Shown here: piece after piece, positions 1-7,969 of the stretch | Layout of the letters: each line of letters starts with the position of its first letter | How positions within the stretch are numbered: the stretch's first letter is position 1 | NCBI GenBank assembly: GCA_009663005.1 | Contig: CM018894.1 | Coordinates: 27,501-37,500, forward strand | DNA from: Actinidia chinensis | Taxonomy: Eukaryota; Streptophyta; Magnoliopsida; Ericales; Actinidiaceae | DNA: 10,000 bases | Direction of reading: 5' to 3' | Translations under genes and position numbers: made by a program | Notes under the pieces: model-generated | The model's input: only the letters and a program-made list of their open reading frames with translations | Told to the model about the DNA's origin: nothing | Database searches by the model: none

Positions 1-520
1 GAAAATATCTTCTTGAGATTCCTCATTTCCTTGGCTAATTTTCACATTTTCCATGCTTTCTTCAATTCCTACATCTTTTAAAACACTCTTTTTAGAAGAA
101 AAAATATTAGATTTATCAAAGATAACATGAACCGATTCTTCAACTACTTGAGTGCGTTTATTAAAAATTTGAAATACTTTGCTTGTAGTTGAATATCCTA
201 AGAAAATAGTTTCATTCAATTTTTAATCGAATTTTCTTAAATTATCTTCACCATTATTTAGGATAAAACATTTGCACCCAAATGCATATAAAAACTCACA
301 TTTGGCTTTCTTCCTTTCCATAGTTCGTAAGGAGTTTTCTTCAAAATTGGTCTAATCATGACACGTTTTATAATAAAACATGCGGTGTTTACGGTTTTTG
401 CCTAAACTATTTTGGTAAATAATTTTCACAAAGCATGATCTTAGCCATCTCTTCTAAATTCTTATTCTTTCTTTCAAGAACTCCATTTTGTTGAGGAGTT
501 CTAGGAACCGAGAATTTATG
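1..520 (-). pseudogene. Copia integrase C-terminal half and downstream linker (broken)
   Basis: This continues the integrase in the same frame after the TGA at 521-523. SVPRTPQQNGVLERKNKNLE is visible (about 453-511), including the glutamate of the PQQNG...ER segment that completes the catalytic triad. A TAG at 407-409 interrupts it. A frame change then gives ACFIIKRVMIRPILKKTPYE (about 320-380) and ELWKGRKPNVSF. Another change gives AFGCKCFILNN (about 255-290), with a TAA at 223-225 inside the FD-KLNE segment. The last readable part is TIFLGYSTTSKVFQIFNKRT (about 153-212), the SH3-like region that follows integrase in copia pol. An acidic/serine-rich linker reaches the window edge. The gene is clearly non-functional and continues off the left edge. 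Confidence 0.88.
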
Positions 521-973
521 TCATATACCATGTTCATTGCAAAAATTAGCAAATGATTCATTTTCAAGTTCTTGACCATGATCGGTTCTAATATTTGAGA
601 TAACAAATCCCTTATCATTTTGAAGACAACAACATAATTTAGTAAAAGAGAAAAATGTTTCATCCTTATGAGCTAGGATCATTACCCATGTAAGTCTTGA
701 ATAATCATCAACAACTACAAGTATATAGAATTTTCTACCAAGACTCATTGTCCTAGATGAGCCAATTAAATCCATATATAGAAGTTGTAATGACCTAGAA
801 GTGGAAACAATGTTTTTTGATTTAAAATATATTTTAGTTTGTTTTTCTCGTTGGCATGCCCTACAAAATTAATTTTTTCAAAAGATATTTTTGGTAAACC
901 AATGGCAAATTCCTTCTTGAAAAGTTTTGAAATAAGATTTATGTTTAGCATGCCTTAGTCTTCTATGCAAAAC
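521..973 (-). pseudogene. Copia GAG-pre-integrase zinc region and first half of integrase core (broken)
   Basis: In an active copia element this part of pol binds zinc (HHCC) and begins the integrase catalytic core, which joins the cDNA to the host chromosome. Read on the minus strand, HRRLRHA is visible at about 947-967. After a frame change NLISKLFKKEF and GLPKISFEK follow (about 868-933). After a second frame change come CRACQREKQTK (about 830-862) and the core segment VVVDDYSRLTWV, then RTDHGQELENESFANFCNEH. The catalytic aspartate in the VDDYSR segment and the one in RTDHG are still readable. A TGA stop at 521-523 ends the open segment directly after NEHGI. At least two frameshifts lie within the zinc region. 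A pseudogene is certain; lineage is less so. Confidence 0.9.
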
Positions 974-1113
974 TGGCCCGCCCCGCACCCGCTTATGCGG
1001 TCGTGGGCTGTGATTTCTGTGTCTACCGCCATCCCACTTACCTTAACATTGCATTCTCATTCAAGGCCATAATAATTTTTCTTTGGCGAAACGTCATAAC
1101 TGAAATAACACAG
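974..1113. other. Unassigned spacer between copia relic and gypsy 3' LTR
   Basis: About 140 bases that I cannot assign to either element. It starts with a GC-rich, C-biased patch (974-1000, containing CCCGCCCCGCACCCGC) and then becomes mixed sequence. It ends at the TGTCACGCC that I take as the outer end of the gypsy 3' LTR. If that LTR end is right, the five bases before it (1109-1113, CACAG) should be the target-site duplication copy. The matching copy would be beyond the right edge of the window, so this cannot be tested here. Confidence 0.5.
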
Positions 1114-1594
1114 TGTCACGCCATACCGTAACATCCAGAGTGTTGTGTCTAGTTTCAAACTTTGGCATACATTCCCAGTCTAACTTTAATTAAACATATT
1201 CTCCAAGACATAAATCGGGTCTAAGCCAACAAAATACATACAAAGCCTTTGGGCTATCAAAAACTACAATCTGTGCTCAACCTCATTCCTATGGTTCTTC
1301 ACTTTGATGTGTGTTAAAAAGGTTTTCGAAACGTAACCTAAAGTTTGTGAATAACAACAAATGCATGAACGTAAAATACATGTGATTAATAATTCAATCA
1401 TACATACATCATACGTGCTCAAACAAGTGAGCAAATATTAACTGTATTGAAATATTACTTTTAGAAACTTGAACTTGCATAAACATAGCACATCCTGTTT
1501 TCCGATAAATATACATGCCATAAAAAGTGTAGAACACTCTGGGCCATACATAACATGGCGAACCATATAGCGTCGTGGGATGCATCTTATAGCT

Positions 1595-1738
1595 TTGTAG
1601 AGGTGAAACTTATTAACGTCCCCCACATCCACCGTTTCAGCATTGTAGAGTGAAATTATTTACCGTCCCATCACTCACCGCCTTCGGACGATTGTAGAGT
1701 GAAACTTATTAACGTCCCCCACTTACCGTTCGGACCCA
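1595..1738. repeat. Degenerate tandem repeat, about 48 bp x 3, inside the 3' LTR
   Basis: Three consecutive units begin with TTGTAGAG at 1595, 1643 and 1692 (spacings 48 and 49). Each carries TGAAA-TTATT followed by (A)ACGTCCC or ACCGTCCC and a C-rich CAC(T)TACCG-like end. The third unit is slightly shorter. Such short tandem units within LTRs often mark a U3 enhancer region, but nothing in the sequence proves that here. Confidence 0.8.
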
Positions 1739-2212
1739 TTAGTTTAGATTAAGGTCCCACCACAGGGGAACACGAGTGTCACGTGCAGTATATTTGAATA
1801 TATCTATTTCGTTATTCAACATCCAGAGGTTTCATTCTAGATTAATAGCATATCATACATTGAAGGCACTGACATTTGCTATTGATAATATATCGTTAAT
1901 GCATTGAAAAAATGGAAAACCATTGAATATAAGATATTAGGTATTGAAAACATTCGAAAGTACATAATTTTGTTACATGGCATCGTGTACTCACCTGAAT
2001 TCTCTTAACTAGACTTTAAACGTCGTATTCTTAGCACATAAAGGACAATAGGTATCATTTATACATTATTAGGATCAACCATATAGAAACTTCTAATTTC
2101 CTACCCAAGGCATCATCCGTTAATCTTTTTTATGCATAGGATAACTCTAATAAGATGGTTGCCCAGAGCACAAAATTTCATCATCATTTAAGCCTCAGGA
2201 TCCTGTTCGAAC

Positions 2213-2345
2213 CACAGTGAAAAATGTTCGAAAACGCCGCAACCGTGCGAACCCTTCCCAAAACGTCTCGACCAACCAAAAGTTCAACCCTTCTTAAACG
2301 TATCGAACCACAGTAAAACGGTCGAACATTTTACTGCGAACTCCC
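2213..2345. repeat. Cluster of TTCGAA-like motifs in the 3' LTR
   Basis: Repeated short motifs centred on TCGA or CGAAC: GTTCGAACCACAGT, ATGTTCGAAAAC, GTGCGAACCC, GTCTCGACC, GTATCGAACCACAGT and GGTCGAACATT. Parts are near-palindromic. A second, smaller group (GTTCGAACGCG, ATCCGAACGC, GATCGACGAG) lies at about 2840-2885. The cluster sits about 670-800 bases from the inner LTR end, close to the offset of the GTGTCGACAC cluster in the nested solo LTR. Confidence 0.65.
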
Positions 2346-3012
2346 AGTTTCTTCTTCTTCTCACCCAAATTAACTATTAAACTCTTTCCATTTCTTTAAT
2401 GCTTCTCAAGCTCAAGATAAAACCCATTTTGCGTTTCAATAGCTCAATTTCAACTCTTAAAAATAATCCCTAACATGCCGTAGATCTAAGATGTTAACCC
2501 AAAATAAAATCCTATAAAATTTATCATACATATATAGACATGATTTTGAGTTGATACCTCCTTCCTTAAGCTTTTCCAGGCTTCACAATGGCTTTATTTT
2601 TGAACGAAGACTTCCCAAAGATTTTCTTCCTTCCTTCTTTCTATTCTCTTCTTTACTCCTTTCCCCTCTCCTCTATCTGGGTGTGGATGTGGTTGCTTCC
2701 TTGTGTGGTATAGATGTTAAATGTAAGTGAGAGTCGCGGTGCGTATTGTCTGATATGGGAAATAATCCCGTGTACTTGTAGTGCCACCACCTCTTACTTT
2801 CGTTGATTCCCGTTTTATTTTTCACTTGCTGCTGATTACCGTTCGAACGCGACCATCCGAACGCAATTCTCTGCGATCGACGAGTTGAAAAAAATTGGAA
2901 TAATTTTCTAAATGGCTTATTCACATCCTATAAAGATAGGACTTCCAGAAACTAAAATAGGGTCATTTATTTGCTTCATTAAGGATTTACGCCATTCGGC
3001 GGGGTATGTACA

Positions 3013-3040
3013 TCCCCCCCTTTTTTTTTTTTTTTTCCTT
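3013..3040 (-). other. Polypurine tract (plus-strand priming site) of the gypsy element
   Basis: On the minus strand this reads AAGG, then sixteen A, then seven G, then A, immediately followed by the LTR start TGTACATACC. A purine run directly upstream of the 3' LTR is the standard primer for second-strand cDNA synthesis in LTR retrotransposons. Its position fixes the inner LTR boundary at 3012. The homopolymer lengths may have drifted or be affected by sequencing. Confidence 0.8.
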
Positions 3041-3369
3041 ATAAGAGTTTATCCTCCAAACTTGGCGAACGTCATACCTCCGTTATGATATTTAATAACA
3101 TTCTTCGTGTCATTTAACACCTATTCGAAATAAACAATGTTGTTGTAATGGGGTTTAACCTTGGTGCGACGCCTCAAATGCCCGTATCAGTTCAGCCGCA
3201 ACCTACAACATGATAACCCGATGGTAATATCCTAAACCAAATCGGCCTTCCCCGACATTGCCCACTTGGACAGCAAGAACACCATCAATGGTACACGAGT
3301 ACGAAGGCAAATGTTGATAATGCAAAAAGAACTAAACGTACCTCGAGTCATTAGCGGATATTCATTCAA
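3041..3369 (-). other. Gypsy sequence between chromodomain end and polypurine tract
   Basis: About 330 bases after the last recognisable pol motif. All frames on the minus strand are stopped repeatedly, and I recognise no extra gene. It is most simply the 3' untranslated part of the element. Confidence 0.6.
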
Positions 3370-3800
3370 ATAGAAATGGATACGTTCCTTGATCTCATCT
3401 TATCGCTCCCAAGTGGATTTTTGTTATGGTGATTCCGCCAATCAACTCGCCCACTAGCGGGAGGATAACCTTGTTCTAAGCCCATTGCGTCGCGATGATT
3501 CACTATCTCGATCCGGTATTTTCACATAGCTTAAATCGTCTCTTATGTCCAAAGGATAATGATGAGCACAGAGTCGGGGTCATGTACATTATTTCTGGAG
3601 CATCGATACATGAAAAATATCATGCACAGTGCCAATAACTCTGAGTGGAAAGCAGCAATACGGTAAGCAACGGTTGCCAAGCGTTGTGAAGAACTTCGAA
3701 TGACCCTATATCCCTCTAGCCTTCAACGTTCCTTTCTTACAAAACGATTTATCCCCTTGAAGGAGGATACTTTCAAAAAAACGTGGATCCCCTTCTTCAA
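3370..3800 (-). pseudogene. Gypsy integrase C-terminus with chromodomain-like tail (broken)
   Basis: In chromoviruses the integrase C-terminus includes a domain that steers integration and ends in a chromodomain-like fold that can bind marked chromatin. On the minus strand, in several frames, I can read FEEGDPRFFES (about 3760-3795), VHDIFHVSML (about 3600-3629), DIRDDLSYVKIPDR (about 3507-3550) and SWRNHHNKNPLGSDKM (about 3394-3443). The tryptophan in SWRNH belongs to the conserved closing block of this tail. Stops occur between and within the blocks and the frame changes several times. Assignment to the gypsy integrase tail is firm. Calling it a functional chromodomain would be wrong, because it is decayed. 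Confidence 0.8.
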
Positions 3801-4966
3801 ACATCTAAGCTCGATCTCGAACATCTTCTAGCTCTTTTGGTGATGACTCTATGCAGTTTGAAGTCTCTATGAATTACCTTGATCTTATCGGCGTCAGGTT
3901 GAACAATCTCGGGTGTCCAACATTTGTCATTCTCCAACGTCCGTTCCCCAAAAACAGACCGACCTATTATTTCATCCCGTAGAGCTGCCCCCTTCGCTAC
4001 GGTTTGCCATTCCATTACAATGCTCGCCGTGAAAAAACTATTGTTGTAAGGACACATTCTACAGCGGTCAAGTGCATTTCTAAATTTCCTTAGGAAATCG
4101 AGTACAATAGCCCCCTATAACCTGTCTTTAAAGCTGGGATAGAAAAAATTCTACGACGGTCCGTCCATTTGCGGATGAGGCCGGGCTAAAATTTCAGCTC
4201 AGCTACCTAGAGCCTCGTTGCAAACTTTTCCAGAACTTAGACGTCAATCTCGGATCTGATCCGAGAAGAAACTATAGAAAACTGGCATTCCGCTGTGAAG
4301 TCGAATAACTTATGCTATGATAAAGCCGTTCGACCGGTACTCGACAATGAATACGTAGGCATTTACTGCAGGATAAGAAAGTGCGATTAGTGAGGCGGTC
4401 TACAATAACCCAAACGGCATTAAAACATCTTGTGAGTTAAGTTCGTAGTCCGACTACAAACATCCATGTGATGTGCTCCCACTTTCATTCGTATTGGTTA
4501 GCGATTGCAATAACATGCCTGCCCTTTGATTTCTGCCCTTTAACTTGTTGGCATGGTAAATATGTGCTACAAATTTGCTATTTTTTTTCATGGAAGGCCA
4601 CCAAAATCTATCTTTCAATCTCAATACATTTCGTTCCTCCTGGAGCATCGTGAACTTGGTATTGTAAGTTTCCTCCAAAACTGTATTTGACTTCTGTTAG
4701 GTTTAGAACACATAAACGGCCTGAAACCAAGTGCCCTGTCTTGTAAGGTAAAATCGGCTTTGGATTCACTAACATCTCCTCAAAACTTTTCCACAAGTAC
4801 AAATCTTTGGGTTGCCGTGCTTTACAATTTCCATCAAGGCGGGTTGAGCGACATGGTCCTGTAAGCATCATGTGGGTTGTTTGGCGAGCAATCACTTCAA
4901 TCTCTGCTCTTCTAGGTAAACGAGAAATAAAGGTGTTTGCGATTGTAACTAAGTGCAGCTTGTCTG
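3800..4966 (-). pseudogene. Gypsy integrase, zinc-binding region and catalytic core (broken)
   Basis: Integrase inserts the element's cDNA into the host genome. Read right to left: GRLCVLNLTEVK (about 4690-4725); TKFTMLQEERNVLR and DRFWWPSMKK in the N-terminal zinc region (about 4585-4655); a segment FVAHIYHANKLKG in which the two zinc-binding cysteines are not present; then AVWVIVDRLTNRTFL (about 4380-4415), SDPRLTSKFWKSLQRG (about 4210-4260), HPQMDGPS (about 4154-4177), MCPYNNSFFTASI (about 4019-4057) and FGERTLENDKCWTPEIVQ (about 3895-3950). The codon after HPQMDGPS, where the catalytic glutamate belongs, is a TAG stop (4151-4153). Multiple frameshifts lie between blocks. This is a pseudogene of clear identity. 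Confidence 0.9.
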
Positions 4967-5430
4967 TCGACTTTCGGCTTAACGCGTCTGACCTACAACG
5001 TAGCCTTGCCTAGTGATACTGAATAAGAATGTCATAGTCTGTTATCACTCAAGCCATTTACGTTGTCTCATATTCAGCTCTTTCTGCGTAACAAGTACTT
5101 CAAGCTTTGTGGTCAGTGAAAACTTAACATGTGAACTCCGTTACAAGTAAATGACGCCAAATCGTCAAAGCAAAAAAAAAAACCATTGCTGCTAGTTCTC
5201 GATCATGGGTCGGATAATTCTTCTCATGCTGGGGTCTCAATGTTTGAGGCATAGGCAAGCACTTTCTCATGTGCATCAATACGCATTCCAATTCATCGAT
5301 GTGAAACATCACTGTAGATTGCCAAAACCATCTGTCCCGGAGGGCAAAGCTTAAAATCGACGGGATATAATCGCTTCTTCAATATCTGAAAACTCTTCTA
5401 TCGCTCTCATCCACATCGAATGGACATTCT
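4967..5430 (-). pseudogene. Gypsy RNase H domain and connection to integrase (broken)
   Basis: RNase H removes the RNA strand of the RNA-DNA hybrid during reverse transcription. On the minus strand I read SFALRDRWF just upstream (about 5325-5350), then YSDVSH in one frame and ECVLMH in another (about 5275-5315), HEKNYPTHDRELAA (about 5193-5234), ALTIWRHLL (about 5148-5174) and VFTDHKA (about 5098-5119). The aspartate of YSDVS, the glutamate of DRELAA and the aspartate of TDHK correspond to the active-site acids of the family. Further on, QYH and SDALSRKS (about 4965-4988) mark the usual end of the domain. Stops are present after FTC and inside QYH-. The domain is recognisable but dead. Confidence 0.88.
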
Positions 5431-5751
5431 TCCGCGTAAAGCTGCGTCAAGGGTGTTGCAAATTCTAGAGAAATCTTTCACAAATCATCCGGTGTATCCA
5501 GCGAAACCCATGAAACTCTTAACTGCTGTCACATTCGTTGGCCTCGCCCACTTCCAAGGCTTTCGACTTTGTGAGGTCAACAGAATACTCCATCCACCCT
5601 GATGATGTCCCTAGAAACGTCACACTTGATAGCCAAAACTCACCACTCTTCTTTAGTTTGGCATACAATCTCCTACTCCTCAAGGTTTTGCAAAACCAAC
5701 CATCTTCAAGTGTTTTCTTCATGTTCTGCAAACTTTTAAAATACACTAGGA
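5431..5751 (-). pseudogene. Gypsy reverse transcriptase, C-terminal half (split by nested LTR)
   Basis: This is the part of RT that follows the catalytic Asp-Asp motif: its thumb and the link to RNase H. It begins abruptly at the edge of the nested LTR with DILVYFKSLQNMKK (about 5710-5751), then TLRSRRLYAKLKKSGEFWLS (about 5624-5683), VTFLGTSSGW (about 5594-5625), and after frame changes NECDSS and SFMGFAGYTG (about 5485-5517), FVKDFSRI and ATPLTQL. A stop (TGA) follows AGYTG. The other half of RT lies on the far side of the nested LTR at 7975-8630, in the same orientation. The two halves would be contiguous without the 2.2 kb insertion. Confidence 0.9.
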
Positions 5752-5756
5752 TGTCA
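5752..5756. repeat. Target-site duplication, left copy (TGTCA)
   Basis: Five bases abutting the TG end of the nested LTR. The matching copy at 7970-7974 is TGTCT, one mismatch. Shifting the frame by one base gives a perfect pair ATGTC (5751-5755 and 7969-7973), but then the element would not start exactly with TG and end with CA. Confidence 0.75.
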
Positions 5757-5839
5757 TGTCACGCCCCGATCAATACCAAGAACCCGACCACGTCAGCAAA
5801 CACCCATGCGAAAAGTCAAACTAAATAACATAATACTAC

Positions 5840-5872
<33 letters not shown>

Positions 5873-6334
5873 TCCCGTGGGACCATGCTCTCCATGGGCT
5901 TCAAATACAACAGTGATATCCATGGACATGCCCACATCAGGCCACAAGAATATTACAATTCCCAAAATAATCCACTGACATGTTTTTATTCCAAATTAAA
6001 ATACATTACAGACACCCACTTGCCTCACGCTCCAGGATAACCCCGTCCTGAAATTCATTTTATGTAAAGGTGAGTTATCTTGAAAAGATTTAACAATGGA
6101 CTTGAACATCAAGCCAAACCAATAATAAATTATATGATGAAAACATATATAAAGTACTATCTTTTTTTTTTTTTCATTCACCACCAAAATATCAAACATC
6201 TCAAATCTGTGAATTTCAACATTAAATCCATGTTTACACCACAATCCGGCTTTTCACAAAAGCAATAATGTTTACTCCTTTGAATGGACCGCCTAGGTCA
6301 ATACCTAACCAACCTCATATGCACTAAGAACGTA

Positions 6335-6590
6335 GACATACTCTCAACTTTCGGACTTTTCACTTCACCCGTGGGCTATGACATTCCCTCCGTAATCATT
6401 GTCATCTATCTAGGACTTTCATTTTGTCAATTTTCCCGGACTTTCACCGTGGGGCTAATGAACATTTACTCCATACATTGCCATCTAGGACTTTTATTGT
6501 CACTTCCCGTACTTTCATTCACCACCGTGGGCTATGAACAGTCCCTCCATACCATTTTGCCATCTAAGACTTTAACTTCGGATTAAACAA
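6335..6590. repeat. Tandem repeat, about 78 bp x 3, inside the nested solo LTR
   Basis: The block CCGTGGG(G)CTA-TGA recurs at 6369, 6447 and 6525 (spacing 78 and 78). The block CTAGGACTTT or CTAAGACTTT recurs at 6410, 6485 and 6564 (spacing 75 and 79). Units also share CCCTCC/ACTCC-AT and (C)GGACTTTC. The open frame across 6284-6586 on the plus strand is a by-product of this array and resembles no protein. It sits at the position that matches the 48-bp array in the gypsy 3' LTR. Confidence 0.85.
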
Positions 6591-7068
6591 GCCATCTATC
6601 CGGTACCCTAATGTACTAAACTCGACATATCCTAACTTAGTCATCTCAAATTATTTCCTAACTTTCCACGCCAAATTACCAACTTTATATTTTTTTCACA
6701 CGAGTTCCACTATACATCCATGTTGCATGTTCACAATTTAATTGTAAACTAACACTACATCTATGTTATATTTATCACGAATAAAATGCACTACACTGCC
6801 ATATATGCATTCAACAAATTCAAAACCATCAATAAATAATAAGTTAATTATTGAACAATACTCATAACTATTTATAACAAATAAAAAGCTCACTACTCAA
6901 AATTTCAAGCACACCATATATTAACATTCTTTAATTTTTTACAATGCATTGTTATTTTTTATTAAATTAATGTTAACAATAAAATATACAAAATATTCTC
7001 ATGCTAAAAAGTAAAAAAAGCCATTTAAAAAAAATTATTTAATTTTTTTTTCACTATTCCAAATTTTT
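6590..7068. other. AT-rich interval of the nested solo LTR
   Basis: Strongly AT-rich sequence with A and T runs (notably 6930-7060). I see no gene, no clear hairpin and no array in it. It separates the 78-bp tandem repeat from the palindrome cluster. Confidence 0.6.
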
Positions 7069-7069
7069 A

Positions 7070-7292
7070 GGTGTCGACAACCTGAAAATCGGGTGTTCGA
7101 CACCAAGTCTAGCGAAAAACTTCGAATTTCCTGCTCAAGGTGTCGACATCAGTGTCGACAATCAATGTCAATACCAAATGCCATTTTCACTATTCAAAGG
7201 TGTCGACACTATGTCGACACCAATCATCATGTCCCAATTTCTCAAAATTCTCCCTTTCAAAGGTTCGCACAATAAACTTAGGTGTCGACACC
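7070..7292. repeat. Array of GTGTCGACAC palindromes in the nested solo LTR
   Basis: Seven near-identical palindromic motifs: GGTGTCGACAACC (7070), GGTGTTCGACACC (7092), GGTGTCGACATC (7139), AGTGTCGACA (7151), GGTGTCGACACT (7199), ATGTCGACACC (7211) and GGTGTCGACACC (7281). Two pairs are back to back (7139/7151 and 7199/7211), giving larger inverted structures; spacing between groups is otherwise irregular. Being self-complementary, each could form a small stem or bind a dimeric protein. No function can be shown from sequence alone. Confidence 0.85.
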
Positions 7293-7861
7293 ACACCGGC
7301 GTCCAATTTCACAACTTTCTATTTTTATCTAAACCAAGTTTTTCATTTAGTTTCTATATACCCAAAATACTATCTCAGTAGATTTTATATAAGCCATTAA
7401 CAACAAATCCAAGTAAACCCCACAAGAAAAACCCTCTTTACCACAAATCCAAGAAATGCAAACTCCACAACACTTGTGAGTCTCGAAATTCGATTTTGCT
7501 CGATTCTAAATATTTTTGGCTCAAGGATGCCTTCATCATGTAGATGATATTCTCCTAAGAACCACTATCAAAACTTCACTCTACCATCCCTCGATCTAAG
7601 CTCACAATCACAAAACCTTCTTGGCTCAAACTTAGAGAGAGAGAGAAAGGGAAAAGATGACATAAATGCAAAAAATAAATTTGCATTAACGTGTTTAGGT
7701 CAAAATAAAAAATGACCTAAATGCCCTCCGTGGGCTTGGGCTTTGTTTGGCCCCAAGCAACCAAACCCAAACTAATCATATTTGGTCCAATTGGGTCCAC
7801 TTAATTTGTCCACTCTCTCACACACCCAACTTCACCCAAAAATATTTCTACCATGGTAACT

Positions 7862-7912
7862 GATATATATATACACACACACACATATATATAATATATA
7901 TACATGACATCA
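7862..7912. repeat. Compound TA/CA microsatellite
   Basis: A TA run, then a CA run, then further TA runs, near the inner (7969) end of the nested LTR. It is ordinary low-complexity DNA. Confidence 0.9.
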
Positions 7913-7969
7913 ACCAAACTTGCCATCCTAATTACGTCATAAAAAAAAAGAAAATTTTGAAACCTTACA

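Larger units (their letters stand above)
1..973 (-). mobile_element. Truncated Ty1/copia retrotransposon fragment (pol, integrase region)
   Basis: A minus-strand fragment of a copia-type polyprotein. Read right to left it runs from the GAG-pre-integrase histidine region through the integrase core to the region after integrase. No gag, protease, RT, RNase H or LTR of this element is in the window. The left side continues off the window edge, so RT may lie there. On the right, homology stops abruptly near 970-976, just upstream of the HRRL motif, which marks a truncation or rearrangement breakpoint. The wording of the motifs (for example GLPKISFEK and SRTMSLG) resembles the Sirevirus/Maximus lineage from general family knowledge; that lineage call is inference. 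Several stops and frame changes show it is dead. Confidence 0.9.
1114..3012 (-). repeat. 3' LTR of the gypsy element
   Basis: About 1.9 kb bounded by TG...CA when read on the minus strand: it begins TGTACATACCCCGCC directly after a polypurine tract and ends ATGGCGTGACA at 1114. It follows the integrase tail at the expected distance (about 360 bases). Inside I see no coding potential, but three structures: a TTCGAA-rich cluster (about 2213-2345, weaker at 2840-2885), a three-copy 48-bp tandem repeat (1595-1738), and AT-rich intervals with nothing recognisable (about 1180-1590, 1750-2200, 2350-2830). A short open frame at 2673-2924 has no resemblance to a known protein. The outer end at 1114 is a best choice by motif and is not confirmed by a second LTR copy. 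Confidence 0.75.
5757..7969 (-). mobile_element. Solo LTR of a second gypsy-like element, nested in the RT
   Basis: A 2,213-base unit starting TGTCACGCCCCGAT and ending CCTTACA on the plus strand (TGTAAGG...CGGGGCGTGACA on the minus strand). It has TG...CA ends and is flanked by a 5-bp duplication with one mismatch. Outside it, the two halves of a gypsy RT meet directly, so the ends are fixed by target disruption as well as by motif. No internal coding region, polypurine tract or second LTR is present, so it is a solo LTR. Contents: mixed sequence without features (5757-6330), a 78-bp tandem repeat (6335-6590), very AT-rich sequence (6590-7068), a GTGTCGACAC array (7070-7292), AT-rich sequence with a GA run at 7637-7647, and a TA/CA microsatellite (7862-7912). 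The strand is inferred by similarity to the 3' LTR at 1114-3012. Confidence 0.87.

Noticed and set aside
454..663. Open frame of 69 codons on the minus strand
   Set aside because: It overlaps the copia integrase in another frame and resembles nothing; it is a shadow of that pseudogene.
2673..2924. Open frame of 83 codons on the minus strand
   Set aside because: It lies wholly inside the gypsy 3' LTR near the inner end and has no recognisable domain; chance open frame.
4807..5013. Plus-strand open frame of 68 codons
   Set aside because: It is antisense to the RNase H/integrase junction, where minus-strand motifs are clear.
6284..6586. Open frame of 100 codons on the plus strand, the longest in the window
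   Set aside because: It coincides with the 78-bp tandem array; a 78-base period is a multiple of three, which keeps a frame open by chance. No protein similarity was recognised.
7070..7292. CRISPR-like array
   Set aside because: The repeats are short palindromes with irregular spacing inside a plant LTR; no uniform spacers and no cas genes.
7093..7400. Three overlapping plus-strand open frames over the palindrome array
   Set aside because: All arise from the repeated GTGTCGACAC motifs and lie in LTR sequence.
5757..7969. DNA transposon or MITE as the nested insertion
   Set aside because: The ends are TG...CA without extended terminal inverted repeats, the flanking duplication is 5 bp, and layout matches the gypsy LTR; a solo LTR fits better.
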